Notes: a model not told the origin generated them from the letters alone. Positions 22,046-34,948 are shown, counted from the stretch's first letter. The stretch is 64,000 nucleotides of DNA from Apoderus coryli (GCA_911728435.2 OU452199.1:19540860-19604859); one strand, 5' to 3'. Numbers and translations: made by a program.

Positions 22046-23437
22046 ATAGCACATGACGTCCCTAGGACGTCCAATTTTGATCTCATTTAGGTCCAAATGT
22101 CCCCAGCCCGTTTTGGACGTCCTGAGGACAAATGATTTGAAACCTGAATGGGAAATTCGAAAGAAACGTCCCTGAGACGTCCTGAGGATAATCGATTTTA
22201 AATTTTTGTAAGTACCTATAAAAGAATAGAAAAAAAAATCAATTAAAAAGTATTTGAACCATCATAATATTTATTTCTATGGAGTTTGTTGTTAGTTGTT
22301 GTTGTCAAGAACTTCTGCAGAGTAAATTATTGTAACACTGGCACTGTGAACTAGCTGCGCGCGCAAGTCATCAAATCAATGGAGGCGCCATGTTAATATG
22401 TGTTTATTGTTTATAAGTATAAGGTGTGATAAAACCATCTCTTTATTATTAAATATTTAAGATTAAAAGTGTTGTTTTTGGGAATAATATATTAATTACA
22501 GGGTAGGTACTTTTATAAATTATTCTATATTATAGTATTTATGTAGTAACTTTTGTTATGTAGATATTTATTTCAATTGGCTTAATGTGCTCTGCTGTGG
22601 TACGTTAGTTATTAGTCATTGTAACAATCCATTTACTTTATCATTTAGGGCTTTAGGGTTTTTGTTTGTTTTGAAGTTTTCCTGAACTAAGTAATAGTAG
22701 AATATCGATGTCTTCTTCTATGAAGAAATATTATATGCGTGCCAAGAGAATAAGGTTAGGTATTTACGGTAACAAAAAATAATAGTAGTGGTGGTAATTT
22801 GCAAAGACTTTAATTTAGATACAGGAAATTCTTATTCCCCATTTTCAAAGGTCTTAATTCGTAAGTTTTTATAATATTGCTTGAGAAAATTGTTGTTGCT
22901 CTCAAATTTTTAGGATTTACCAAATTATCGAAATATTTATTATAAAATATATATTTTTTCAATTTTCAGAAGCGGTCGGGAAATGTCTGGTACACTGTAA
23001 TCGAAAGGATATAGAAGAGGCCATCCAGAGCTTCATGAAGCGGAGCTCTGACAAAAATAAAATCCAAAGAGGCAAAAACTAACTTAACAGCAGTTAATAT
23101 AGCAGCAGCTAATGTATTAACTACCTGAAGTAAAAATAATATACACATATTTTGAGTTTTATTTTTTTTTTACACAAGGTGTGAGATTTTATATAAAAAA
23201 ATAACCTACACTCTGACTTTTCAGCAGAAATCAATAAATATCCTAGGTCTTATCTAGAGTTGGATGAAACGTTCTGAGGACGTCCACCTTGGACGTCCTG
23301 GGAACGTAAGGATTAGTAACATCTGACTTCCCCAGGACGTCCCAGAGACAGCTCGGTACCAGACTTGGATGTCCGAGGGACGTTCGAACGTCCCACGTAG
23401 ACTTCCTCAGGATGTATTTAGTATGTATTTGTGCTAT
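22046..23437. mobile_element. DNA element with GGACGTCC subterminal repeats
   Basis: Both ends carry clusters of GGACGTCC/GACGTCC words: 22056-22185 on the left and 23275-23400 on the right, including the palindrome GGGACGTTCGAACGTCCC at 23377-23394. The outermost match is ATAGCACA (22046-22053) against TGTGCTAT (23430-23437). No target duplication was found. The middle holds one terminal-exon-like coding piece (22970-23082). The superfamily cannot be named from these features. Confidence 0.6.
22970..23082 (+). CDS. Candidate terminal exon inside the GGACGTCC element
   Basis: A strong acceptor (TTTTTTCAATTTTCAG) ends at 22969. After it, with the first two bases completing a split codon, 36 codons run open to TAA at 23080-23082 (AVGKCLVHCNRKDIEEAIQS and a basic end). 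An acidic helix followed by a basic tail, right after an acceptor, resembles the last exon of DUF4806-type element proteins, but this is a recollection of style, not a demonstrated match. No upstream exon was identified, so the gene is partial or relict. Confidence 0.4.
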
Positions 23438-23472
23438 CTGGGTAGGTAAGAATTCTTTGTAAGATTTATTAA

Positions 23473-23515
23473 TGCCACTAAAGAAGGCACAGTAAAGTTT
23501 CGAAACATGTTTGGC
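23473..23515 (+). other. Hammerhead-like motif, degenerate
   Basis: GCCA, CTAAAGA, a 17-nt insert, GAAACATG, TT, TGGC follow each other in hammerhead order. Stem I would be GCCA/TGGC and the minimal stem III CA/TG. The core is CTAAAGA rather than CTGANGA and stem II does not pair well, so an active ribozyme is unlikely. It could be a relic of the same kind as the motif at 45265-45310. Confidence 0.3.
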
Positions 23516-23749
23516 TGATTCGAACATGTATATAAAAATATTTTCTGTAGTAGACGCCTTTGATTTATAAAATTTAAAGCTTTGTTTAGGTATAATAAGA
23601 CAGACTTGAAATTTCATTAAGAGGCTACCCGACTTGGCAACAATGGTTTTAGGTAAATCGCGGGTAGATATTAGAATTAGAATTTATAATATAATATTTC
23701 ATATTTATTACGTTACATCAAAGCACTGGAAGGGTTCAAGCAAAATAAC

Positions 23750-24165
23750 TAATGTGGTAGCAAAGAATAATAATTAGGTATCATTGTTGATAGTGCGGTT
23801 ATAATAAAAATAAAGTGCTACAATTAGTTAAAAAAGATTTAAGTAATTTAATGCTTATTAAAAATTAAGTGACGTTCGGTATTGAGGGCCTTTCTAAAAG
23901 AATTATGAAGATAGTGCGAATATAATAAAAAGAAAGTGCTACAATTAGTTAAAAAAGATTTAAGAAGTGTAGGTAATATTATTAAAAATTAAGTGAGATT
24001 CGGTATTGAGGGACTTTGTAGAATAATTATGGTGGTAGCAAAGAATAATAATTATGATTGTAAATAGTGCGAATATAATAAAAATCAAGTGCTACAATTA
24101 GTTAAATATTTAAGTAGTTAAAAGGTATTAAAAATTAAGTGATGTTCGGTATTGAGTTTCTATGT
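23750..24165. repeat. Tandem repeat, three diverged copies
   Basis: ATAGTGCG followed by ATAATAAAAA and AAGTGCTACAATTAGTTAAA starts near 23790, 23911 and 24064. Each copy ends in GTTCGGTATTGAG or a close variant. The period is about 120-155 bp with internal indels. No coding content. Confidence 0.9.
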
Positions 24166-24169
24166 TTGT

Positions 24170-25565
24170 TATACAGAATATTTTTAGGAAACATAGCAAA
24201 TTTCGAATAAAAATTGAATTCAGTTAATTCTCTCAGGCGGTTCAAAAAGGCAATTAGAACAGATACTATACTTAGGTTGACCAGTTTATATAAAAATACT
24301 AAGTAGTTGTTTAATTACATTTGTATGAAATAGTTGATTTCAAAAGTGTAATAATTTATGTACGAATAGCACACCATGTATATAATATAAAAAACCCGAG
24401 GTCTACGAGTTTCTTTTATGTTTTGTTGAGCATTTCCTATTCTAAAGTTTGGTAGTTTTACGTCTAGGAACTGTTCTCTTAAAAAATATGTTTTATTTTA
24501 ATTTTAATAATTTTTGTTACAAAGAAAATATTACGAAGTAGCTTATAGTTAACTAAATTTAAATTCTTTCAGTGTAAAAACAGAAATTTAGTTCAGCCTT
24601 TATTTATGGTAGATCCTTTATATTTAAAACTATTTTAAAATGTGGACCTTAATAGTTTAGTGTAATTACATGAACAACGAGACCTTAAATACGAAAGCAA
24701 AAGCGTAAATAATGGTCTTTAGCGCACTAATTATATAACCTGTATGTATTAATTTCAAAAATCGGCCATATAGTCCAAAATATTTATAATTATTTTATTG
24801 ATATTTAAAAAAATATTTATGTAGAAAATAAGAAATTAATTTAGAATTTTTCTATGTGAGACCAATATGTCCCCGCTATCGAAAACGTTATGTATAAATT
24901 TAGAGAACAAGGCAAAACAGCTACTCCACTGGCTAGTACAACGACTGGCATTGAATTACAAGCACAAGTTTTCTAAATAAATACTAAAATGAATATTTTA
25001 TTTAGCTTTTTCCGGCTTTTTCGCATCAAATTAACTGAGCATACCTATAAGTACAACAAAAAACCAAATAAATCATTGAAATGTGAAATGCAATCAAAAA
25101 ATATATAATTTATGACATCAGATGTTAAAAAATTTAATTTACTAAAGTTATTAACACAGTATTTCAGAGAAAAAGATAAAATACACTTTGCTTACTATTG
25201 AAGTTTGTTGTTTCAAAATATCAAGTAGAGACTACTATATGCGCATATTTCGTACTCGTTTGTACTCATCAGCCAGCCACACCACTCGATATCTTGCTTT
25301 TAGAACACTAATAAAAATTAGATTCTAAAATTTGAAAAAATTCACAGGAAAAAAATTTAAAATTGACGCAATACAATGCAATGAATTTACTGGGTGTTGG
25401 GTTTATTGCACTCAGAAAATATAATTTTAGATTAAAAGTAAATATCTTTTACTTTTGCTTAAAAATGTATAAAGTACGAGTATCTATACGCTTCTAGCAA
25501 AAATAACATTACATTCTTAATATTTATAATTATATTATGCTAATACCTATGTATGCATTTTTCAT
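24170..25565. other. AT-rich stretch without recognised gene
   Basis: Nothing recognised; no frame shows domain content. Confidence 0.4.
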
Positions 25566-25570
25566 TTCAG

Positions 25571-25635
25571 AAGCAGCCAAATTGAACTTTCCCGTGCACC
25601 AGAAAAATGATTTGCAAGCATTATTTATGTATTAG
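25571..25635 (+). CDS. Candidate short terminal exon
   Basis: An acceptor-like TTTTTCATTTCAG ends at 25570. Twenty open codons and a TAG follow in the same phase as the exon at 22970 (AAKLNFPVHQKNDLQALFMY). The first bases, AAGC, match those of that exon. The shared acceptor and phase hint that both are last exons of related genes, but nothing else connects them. Confidence 0.2.
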
Positions 25636-26021
25636 ATTTACGATTTATTGATTTTTTAAAATTAGTTAAAATTCCCTATCGTAAGCGGTTAAGAAGCAGT
25701 CAAAATTTAAGCATAATTCTGTATTTTATTCTTCTTAATATATGAAAGAATTATTTGTTCCTTAATTTAACTTTCTATTTGTTATTAAAAAAAATGTTCC
25801 TATGTTTAGAATAAATTACATATATATAGACAATTTGTTATCTTACATTTTACACTAGTGATGATTATAGAAGTCGCATTCAAGTTATAGTGCATTTACA
25901 AAAATGAAAGAAAAACGCAATCATTGCGCAAACAGTCTCCAAACGTGCAATCTAACTCAATGTAGTAGTAGCATTTTGTGTAGATGTTGTTCCGAAAAAA
26001 GTATGACCTCTCCACACCAAA

Positions 26022-27114
26022 TTAATTTTTGAAGACCTGGAAAAAGTTGTAAAATTCATAATTTTGCCGCATTCGCTCAATGTGATCCACCGATTTCTTC
26101 CATATGTCAGTTTTGTCTAAATCAGATATAACGGTTCTTATATTATCTAGGATTAGAACGCTTAAAGTCGGATTCTGATTGCATTTTCTCAACTGTTCTT
26201 CTAGACTGCCCCAAACCAATTCAATCGTATTGAATATGCAGTAATATGCAGGTAAACGTAAATATAATATGGCCGTGTGCTTAGCAGATATGGTCTATAG
26301 CGTATTCTTTTTTAAAATTGTATCATAAACTTTAATATTATCCTCCTTTTTTGTATTATTATTAGGTATTTTATTCAACATTCGCGAATAATAAGACGCT
26401 TTATCCCTAACGATAACTGAACTTGGGGGAATATTAGGTACTAGCTGTTCAGCAAACCATTTTTCAAACAAATTTGCGGTCATGTCTTCGTGGTAGTCCG
26501 CAGAAATCTTATGTTTTTGGCTGACAAGAGCAGTGCGTTGGGAATTATAACCCGTTTTCCCCTTGAACATGGAGCATTTAAAGTACAATTTTGAGTCATG
26601 TCTACCCAAGCGTACTTCACAGTATCATGCGTAACAAACCACGTCTCGTCAAGATCGTTCTCTTTGACTCGCGGTACTCTTTTATTTTACGCAAATATTC
26701 CTCGCGCATTTCCACAATACGGCGTGATTCCATTATTAATAAACGGTTATTAATTTTCTTATATTTAAATCCGCACTCTAATAAAATACCTCTTAAAGTT
26801 TTCAAAGATCGATAAGTATAATTAGGGTATTCGCTCAGTTTGTTAGAAATCATTTCCAAAGTAGGGACTTTATTTTCTTTATAAAAATTATGAATTGTTC
26901 TTCGAATACATTCCTTTGAGGCATGGTTAATATTTTTAAATTTTTGATTTTTCCGTTTTCTTTTAACAGAGTGATCTACAACAACCTCTTTTCTAATAGC
27001 TAGAGTAATAGTAGAAACCGGAATCTTCGTTAATTCAAACATTCTTTTTATAATAAGTGTATTCGTCACTTCATTATTTTCAGACCTTAACTGATGATAA
27101 ATAGTTTTGCTCAT
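26022..27114 (-). pseudogene. Tc1/IS630-like DDE transposase pseudogene
   Basis: Three minus-strand pieces in different frames form one transposase. The N-terminal part (27114-26617) has helix-turn-helix content. LDETWFVTHDTVKYAWVDM (about 26650-26595) contains the first catalytic D. KISADYHEDM and VIVRDKASYYSRMLN (about 26510-26380) cover the block that normally reads DNASYHS, here DKASYYS. The C-terminal part (26219-26022) starts with LVWGSLEEQLR, the region of the last acidic residue. At least two frameshifts and the altered second motif make it non-functional. Terminal repeats were not resolved. Confidence 0.8.
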
Positions 27115-27229
27115 ATAAATATTGATGTTTAAACTCCCAACATGTTCCGCTCGTATCGTATACCATCATAACGTATCGCGTGTCACTGTATACAGTGACG
27201 GAAAAAGTTTCATCCACTTGAGGTTTTAT

Positions 27230-27580
27230 TAAAAATTATTATGTAATTTGATAGATCTTCTTACATTTTATTAATCATAAGAAAATCTATTGAACAGATC
27301 ATGGTTACAATATTCTGCCACCGTGTTTTACTGTCGGACACAAATTTTCTTCGTAAATTCCACATTAAGTCTTCGCCATACCATATGATATCCATCCGAT
27401 TATATTTAGATTAATCTGAGAAAATAACACGTTGCCAAAAATTATTTGTTTCATTCATATTATATTTATTTGCAAACTCTAATCATTAACCCAATAGTCT
27501 TGCCAGTTCCTGTAGTTACTTTTCTTATAAGGCGGCTTCCTTTGACAAGCATGATTTATTATACGTCTTATATACGAGGG
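27230..27580 (-). pseudogene. Tc1-like transposase fragment
   Basis: Read on the minus strand, RRIINHACQRKPPYKKSN is followed by NNFWQRVIFSD-stop-SKYN and then MDIIWYGEDLMWNLRRKF. The NFWxxVIFSDESKYN block with the first catalytic D is typical of Tc1 transposases; here the following E codon is a stop. No other domains remain. It lies next to, but is distinct in type from, the IS630-like pseudogene at 26022-27114. Confidence 0.65.
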
Positions 27581-28784
27581 AGGAATGTATCAAAAAAACA
27601 CTGAATTCGATGCCCATTTCTAATGTAAAGAGGCATGGAAACGGATAGCCCCGGTAGAATGGTTAAATTTATATATTATACATTAGGAATGGAAGGACTA
27701 TACCTCTGACACCACCAATTTTGGATAGTAATAAAGAAAAAACATATATGGAGTTTTAGAAACATTTTTGTGTTGAATAAGATGACTAAGAAGATAAGGA
27801 GTATCTTCTACATCGAGAGTTTATTTCTTTATCTCCCTTTGCATTTATATTAATCAAATATTTATCAAAATAAAAATATTTAAGATATTAAAAGTAATTT
27901 ATGATAAGGATATTATTCATTCATCATTATTGTTAATAATAGCTCTTTGATATTAACTAATTTTTCTGAACAACATAATACTCGTATGTAATAAAAGATA
28001 GATATCAATACATAGAAAACAATAGCTATCAAAAAGGATTTTGTATCACTTTATATCTCAGATATATCTTACTGACGTAATATTCTTGAAAGCCCGACTA
28101 AGAAGAGGCATTGAATTAATGTATAAATATACATCTCTAATGGGTATGCAAATATGTTAAGAGTCGAATAGGGATCTGATACAAAGCACAGAAACAGATA
28201 CTAGCGGTCAACTATAAATTTATCCAACGTTGTCATGTTCGTCATTAATCAACTCGGTATACGTTCAACCCATTGCATGGATGAAATCGAGATCCTCTTC
28301 CACCCAGGCCATAAACCCTAAAATAACGTGAGTATATGCGGCAGTTGTATATAATGGTTTGAATAGCTATTAAAGTCTTGATGTGGGGCTGCGAGCGATC
28401 TTAATCATAGGTTATATCCCGAGTGTGCAATGAATGTCGAGCGCAGGCTAGAGATAGAAAATATTTTCTCTATTAATAATACAAAAGAGCGGTTCCTATC
28501 CGTATATTGAGATAAAAATGAACAAAGGCATACATACCTACCTACCGAGTGCTAATAAGTTTCTAACAAATTTATATTATAACAGGCGAATTTTTTTTTG
28601 ACATCTCTAATTAGTAACAACGAGCCTTTTGTTAAAAAATATTATTTTTCTATTGAATTTAGTTAAACCAACTAAAAAATATGGACGACGGAAAATATCA
28701 AGTCATTACCATAGCATAATAACTATAGATTGTGTCATTACCTTAATGGCGGTGCAGTATGCGATGTACATATTATTTAGCCAA
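27581..28784. other. Non-coding stretch before the non-LTR copy
   Basis: Nothing recognised. The part just before 28785 may be the untranslated or ORF1-side remnant of the retrotransposon that follows, but no ORF1 domain is visible. Confidence 0.4.
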
Positions 28785-31137
28785 TTGAATGATTCTGTCT
28801 TGTGGCGATATCAATTTGCGATCTCTTCTGAATAACTTTGCTGCTTTCCACGATCATGTTATACGAAATCAATACGATGTATTGGGAATCTCTGAGAGCT
28901 GGTTGCATGCTGGTATTGGCGATACCGCGGTATCCTTGGGGAACTATACGTTGATTCGGTAGGATCGTAATACACGAGGTGGAGGAGTTGCTGTATATGT
29001 GAGGAATGGAATAAGATTCACTGTCATACTCCGAGAGTGTAATGTCCTTGTGGAACATATTTGGTTACGGATAGAAACGCCCGATAGAATTTTGATTGTT
29101 GGTAATGTGTATTGGCCTCCTAGTGGCGATTTAAATGGTTTTCTCAGCTCTTTCGAGGACGTTTTGACCGGTTTCTATCCTGAATGTGATACAATGGTAT
29201 GCTGTGGTGATTTTAATATTAATATGTACAATTTGCATTTAAACCTGGTAGATTCATTTTCAAATTTAATGGAAGCATTTCAATTAAAACAAATCATATC
29301 TCAACCCACTAGAATCACGGCCACTACATGTACGCTTATTGACTTAATTTTTTGCAATCCAGATCGTGTGGAACAATGCGGAACGACAGATATAGCAGTC
29401 TCTGATCACATGTTGGTTTACTGCATACTGAATTTTGGTGAACAGGCTTGTGACATACCATATCTTTAGCTATAGAGCCCTCAAAAGCATTGATATTGGT
29501 AATTTTAGTGATGACATGAACAGCCTAGATTGGGATTTCTTGTACTCTGTAAATGACATCGACATGAAAGTAAAATTTCTTACGGAACAAATTTTAAGCG
29601 TGGTGAATATTCATGAACCATTAAAGAATATCGATGTCGTAAGAAGCCATTTTGTCAATGGATAAAATATAATATCAGGCGGATGCAGAAATTGTGTAAT
29701 AGGGCACTCAACCGTTTTCGAAAAACAAAAAGACCTGAACATTACGATTACTACAAACAATTACGCAATTACACTACTACAGCAATTAGGTCGGAGAAAA
29801 AAGCATATTATCTTAATTATACATTTAGACATGGTAATCAACGTGATAAGTGGAATGAGCTAAAAAAGTTAAATGTTGGGAAAAAGACAAAACCAAGCAT
29901 ACCAGAGTCTTTAAGGAATCCGGAAATGCTCAACATTTTTTTTACGGAACCTTCTAGGAATATTAGTCTGCCGGATAACGAATTGATCAATTTTTACAGG
30001 GAAAATAAATTAGTGGAGAATACATTTAGTTTTACAGAACTAGCTGTGATGAACATTTTGAGACGCATAAAATCAGCAGCCTATGGAATGGATGGTATTA
30101 ATATAACCATAATCTTATTGTGCTCTCCCACAATAGTGCGGCACATTACGCATTTCATTAACGCCTGCATCGATCAATCCTATTTTCCTAAAAGCTGGAA
30201 ATATGCAAAAGTGATTCCGCTACCCAAAAAGAGTAATCCCTTACAGATGGCTGATTTGAGATCAGTGTCGATCTTGCCTGTGTTATCCAAGGTATTGGAA
30301 AAGGTTCTGGAGGCTCATGTGGTTGGTTTTCTGAATATGCATAGTTTAATTTCTTCTAAATAATCAGGTTAGGTTTTCGAACAGGGCATAGCTGTGTAAC
30401 AGCATTATCTAAGATCACAGATAACGTTTTTAGTGCGACGGATGGTGGTAAGTCGACGGTGCTAATTCTATTGGATTACAGTAAGGCATTTGATATGCTG
30501 AATCACAGAATTTTGCTTGCGGTTTTGTGTTATATGGGGTTCGATGAAATGGCTGTTAGCACAATTGAGTCTTTCCTAGCGGGACGAAAACAGTTTGTGC
30601 ATATAGATGGTGTCCAATCTCGCAATCTGGATGTTTTGTCTGGTGTGCCACAGGGTAGCATTTTAGGGCCATTGCTATTTACGTTATATACATCAACGTT
30701 CCCTAACGTCTTGAAACATTGTGATTATCATATGTTCTACCCTCAGAGCACGAAGTGGCACAGAGTTATACAAACGAAGACTTGTCTGCACTTCTGAAGA
30801 TAGCATCGGATCATCAATTGAAGCTCAATGCTGATAAAACCATACCGATTTTATTTAGTAGTGAAAATGTCATTTCTCTTGGAAAATCTAAATATTAAGA
30901 TAGGATCAGACCGTGTAGCTTTTAAAGACTCAGCGAGGAATTTGGGTTTAATAATGGATTGTAGGATGCGTTTTAAAGAGCACAAACCTCTAAACTTCGG
31001 ATAGCCTATGGCGCCTTAAAACGGGTATATTCTCATCGAAATTACCTGGGTAGGGAAACAAGGTCAATGCTATGTGAGGCTTTAGTCCTGTCACACCTTA
31101 ATTACTGTGACGCGCGCGTTCCGTTAGTTTACTCATA
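28785..31137 (+). pseudogene. Non-LTR retrotransposon ORF2 pseudogene (endonuclease + reverse transcriptase)
   Basis: The apurinic-type endonuclease runs from about 28800 to 29470: NQYDVLGISESWLHAG, RNTRGGGVAVYVRNG, VYWPPSG, CCGDFNIN and AVSDHMLVY are all visible. After two frame changes comes a linker and the RT N-terminus (29683-30363; DGINITIILL, WKYAKVIPLPKKS). The palm follows at 30390-30740 (VLILLDYSKAFDMLNHRIL, SGVPQGSILGPLLFTLY). The expected YADD block near 30725 is missing: the sequence passes from YHM straight to FYPQS. The thumb region is readable to about 31130, where the copy stops abruptly against another repeat, so the 3' end is lost. Frameshifts and a stop at about 28960 confirm it is dead. 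Domain order fits CR1/Jockey-type elements without a visible RNase H. Confidence 0.9.
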
Positions 31138-31149
31138 GCACAGCTTAAA

Positions 31150-31400
31150 ATAATATACAGTTACCATAGAATAATAAATACTACAGTTACTTCACCTCGT
31201 GTCGGCACGTTTGATATCTCTGTCTTAAAAGCAATTCGCCGCACTTATAGTTATAGTATAGTATCTTATAGTATATATAGATATAGTATATATAGTAGCG
31301 GGCCAGAAATGTGGCTGGGAATGCGACGAGTCGATGCCGTTTTTAGCGTCTGCTGACCTTCTTATCTATAGTTATTATTCGATGCTCATAGTACTGGCAA
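31150..31400. repeat. Fragment related to the THAP-element subterminal repeat
   Basis: It shares long words with 41030-41475: CCTCGTGTCGGCAC, TCTGTCTTAAAAGC, AGTAGCGGGCCAGAAATGT, CGACGAGTCGATGCCGTTTT and CTTATCTATAGTTATTATTC. It also contains the same imperfect TATAGTATAG repeats. It abuts the broken 3' end of the non-LTR pseudogene. Confidence 0.85.
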
Positions 31401-32759
31401 ATCCGAAAGTAACTAAATGTTGATAATTAAATTAAAATACTCTTGGTTATCGCACAATTTTAATATTTTTCTTATGAACTTTAGTCCCGATACATGGTTA
31501 TTTATTATTGAATGACTTAATTAATAATATATATATATAATAGTAATATGGATAACAATACTGATTCTGCATCTACGGGGCACCGCGAAAGGAAACCCAA
31601 AATTTCAACTAAGTTAGATTTTTGAAATTCTCTTCTCTTTCAGTGGCCTACCTGATGTTTCTTAATATATCTGTTACAATAACATGGAATTTTGTAAATG
31701 CAATTTTTTTTATATTTATTAGGTATCAGGTTTAGTTTTTGTTAAAAATGAAGACTATTTCTGTTTTAAAAACCGTTTGAATGTTAAATCTATGGCTTAT
31801 CCTTCTTATTTTATGTTTAGTGTAAGGTATTTTTAGAGTTGCTATTTGTCTTTTGTGTGTGTTCTTTGAAATATGCCTATAGGATTGTATATCTCCTTGC
31901 ATAAAAGCAACCTTAGTTTACTGTCAATCATCAACAAATTTTCACTAACTTCACTATAGTGCGAGTTTTACAAAAATGGACATCAATTTCACATAGGTTC
32001 AACTGAGCTAAGTCGAAAAAATAAATTCCCCTTTTATTCAAAAAACACTATTTACAATAAAAATGTGTATCTATTCTTTTTCTAATGCATTGTATCACCT
32101 TTATCATTTTTGTGAACGTTTTGGAGTAGTCATAAATTAAATAGGTCACGAAATTATTGTTTTGGTTTTGTATAAATATCCACACTTTCAGTTAAAATGT
32201 TCGTATTCTATATAAAATTGAAACATCTGTTATTATAGACTTACATTCATGAATCGGCAATCGGGCAATGACGCGAAACGTGTATTCAACAATACAATTT
32301 TTGAATGCATAGTAATTCTTACGCAAAATTATAATGATTTGATTATGGCACAGCACCACGGTCTAATTTTCAATTACCACAATAATACGTCATTATTGGC
32401 AAGCGAATGACTTGGAGATAAAACACTGTATAGTTGATCGTAGAGGCATAGTATTTCATAAATAAAAAATATAAATTAACAATAATTGGTATGTGTATAA
32501 AATGAACCAAGTTTTTTAATAGACAAACTGATAATTTAAACCAAATGTTTTTTTTCTTACGGATTTTAAATTAAAAAAGTCAGTTTTTAACAATTTCAAA
32601 ATTATTATGTTGTACCTAATATGATTATTTTCCATTAAAGAAACTTTTATATCTTACAAAAGGAACATATGTGCCCCCTCGACTATGTTTATTTTCCAAA
32701 AATAATTACATTCATTAAAGCGGCAAGTTCTTTTAATAATAATGCCTCATTTGCCCATA
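31401..32759. other. AT-rich stretch without recognised gene
   Basis: No supported gene. A 25-codon frame starting at 31549 (MDNNTDSASTGHRERKPKIS) has a coding-like composition but no continuation and no recognised domain. Confidence 0.35.
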
Positions 32760-33925
32760 CAGGGTGTCCCACCGGGAAACACATCGATCGGTATATAGAA
32801 AACTATATACGAGTACAAGAGAATTTTGAAAATTTGGCAGTGTAACTATGTCGACCGTGACAGTTGACGTAAAATAGTTATAAGTTACTTAAACTTCCGG
32901 TTATACCGAAAGAAGTCAAGTATTTCAAATAGAACATTGTATATATTACTACAGTTTTGAATTCTACGTAAAATTTCAACTAGACCTTGGGTATCATGTC
33001 CTATACCTAAGTCTTACTATTTTTGAGTTATTTGAGGTTTTATGTCAAAAATGACGTTTGCGAGCTCTAAAATCAGTGTAAAATTTTGTAATAAGGAAAC
33101 CTTCATTTAACATTCAATTGATTTAGTTATTCTATCTCAAAAATAGTCAATTTATGAGACCTTTGAAGTGTTTTGGTAAGTATTAATACAGGGTGCGCAA
33201 AACATCACTTCAAACATGAGAATGAGATAACTGTAAAAAGTTAATATTTTTAAATAGAAACCCCAATAGTTTATAGTTTTCTCTTATTAAGCAATTTTTT
33301 TAGTAGACCATGACAGCTATATAATAATTACATGGAACTTGCCCAAAAATCCCACCCCATATCATAAAGGAAATCGGGAATCGAACGAAATTAATGTCTT
33401 GGCTTCTGTCCATAACAATCCAAACCATTCATGTCGAACTGTAGCAAGTTCTGTAGGAGTAAGCCAAACAAACGTCAGGATTTTGAAAAAATAAAACCGA
33501 CAAATACCATCTCACACACAATTTTTGCGAGTGGTTTTCAAATCAACTACACAGCGGGGATAATTTCCAAAATTTCGTTATTTGGTCTGATGAGGCCCAT
33601 TTTACTAGTGCCGGTATCTTAAATCGCCATAATAGCAGGTATTGGACTAAAAATAGCCAGCACGTAATATATCCACGAGAACGACGGTTCGGTCTCATCA
33701 ATGTCTCGTCTTTTATATTGGGCACAAAAATCGCGCTTAGCATTTTTGAAGGAGAGCTTAGGACCCATACATATTTAGAAATATGGCTAAACAGTGCAAG
33801 ATTTGCGAAATGCAATTGTATCGGCATTCACAGAAATGCGAGCAAGACCCATAATAATTTTAAATGCCCTAGACAGAATAAGAAAAGTGTGCGAAACAGG
33901 GCACAATGGGGAACAAGTTGAACAG
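32760..33925 (+). pseudogene. Mariner/Tc1-like element remnant with decayed transposase
   Basis: The left end looks like a terminus: ACAGGGTGTCCCACCGGGAA at about 32760. Non-coding DNA with a further ACAGGGTG box (33189) leads to transposase sequence from about 33400. NNPNHSCRTVASSVGVSQ is a helix-turn-helix region. In another frame, NFVIWSDEAHFTSAGILNRH (33560-33620) carries the first catalytic D, followed by RYWTKNSQHVIYPRERRFG. The C-terminal LDRIRKVCETG block is near 33870. Central catalytic blocks are missing and there are several frameshifts. The right terminal repeat was not found. Confidence 0.7.
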
Positions 33926-34034
33926 TATTTTTAATATATTTAATATCTTTAGTGTTTATATTTCTAACATTTCGTTGTTGCTGTTTAGTAAGTTCTTTTC
34001 TTTCGTATATAGATAGTTAAGTCCATTTTACAGT

Positions 34035-34545
34035 TAGGACGAGTTAATAATAATAAAGTCTTTATTGCAAAATAAAACATTTTACAAGGGGCGAAGTTGA
34101 AGTACAAACATATAAAAATAAATAAATAAGAGGATGAGACAACATAACTTTCGAAAATACCGAAATTGTAAGAACAAATCAAACAAATTACAATCAGCAA
34201 TCTTAAATCAAATGGAAAAAAGTTGGTATATTCTTATAATACAATCCCAAATATAATAAATCTATGGCATATCAACAAACAAATAGCACTGTCAATATAA
34301 ATCAAACAAACTCTGCTATAGAATTATAGGTACATAGCATTTTTAAATCTAATACCTTTCAAAAACTTATAATTATCCGGTACCCTATTATCGATATTAC
34401 ATACATTGTAAGAGAATGGTTTTTAAACATAGCTGTGCAGTGAGTTGGAGGTGATATAGTAAAGTTGCCACGAATATCCACATCATGAATAGAACCCCGA
34501 AATTTAATTTTTTCTACGACTGTCTTTAAATGTCATTATTATATG
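34035..34545 (-). pseudogene. 5'-truncated non-LTR retrotransposon, 3' end only
   Basis: On the minus strand the segment ends TTTTGCAATAAAGACTTTAT followed by TATTATTA, a typical AATAAA-plus-triplet tail (about 34080-34047). Upstream (34520-34340) a frame reads FRGSIHDVDIRGNFTISPP and later RIIISF. It resembles the extreme C-terminus of an ORF2, but no catalytic block remains. The family is not assigned. Confidence 0.5.
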
Positions 34546-34604
34546 TTCCATCATGATTTGAAAATGTAGTACATTGTAATGCTGTTTTTCATTTACCCGT
34601 ACTG

Positions 34605-34857
34605 TTGCCTAGCAACTAGTGGGAAACATTATTACGCACGGATAAAATTTCCTGGTAATGACAAAAGTAGCGGCGGGCATGAAAAATCACCATAGCAACG
34701 CCGAAAATACAAACACCAAATTGACAGTTTTGGTATTTATAATTAATAATAATTATTAGTAAGTATTTCGCTAATTTCAAAACACATAAACAGTGATAGT
34801 GAATATAGTTTAACACCACCTAGTCAATTTAATACTTCTAATTTATCGTATTTAGGC
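34605..34857. repeat. Dispersed repeat, uninterrupted copy
   Basis: Matches 10966-11225 and continues through GGCTTA into GGTAAGTTTCGAAAAACAAATA (to about 34895), the sequence found at 13253 in the other copy. It therefore represents the empty site of the retrotransposon insertion at 11226-13250. Confidence 0.85.
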
Positions 34858-34948
34858 TTATACAGTAACAGGGGTAAGTTTCGAAAAACAAATATTTTTT
34901 AAAAATTATGTTAAATTTATTCAAAAGCATTAAAACAGTCGTCGAAAA

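Noticed and set aside
33543..33827. Minus-strand 94-codon frame
   Set aside because: Shadow of the plus-strand mariner-like transposase block NFVIWSDEAHF.
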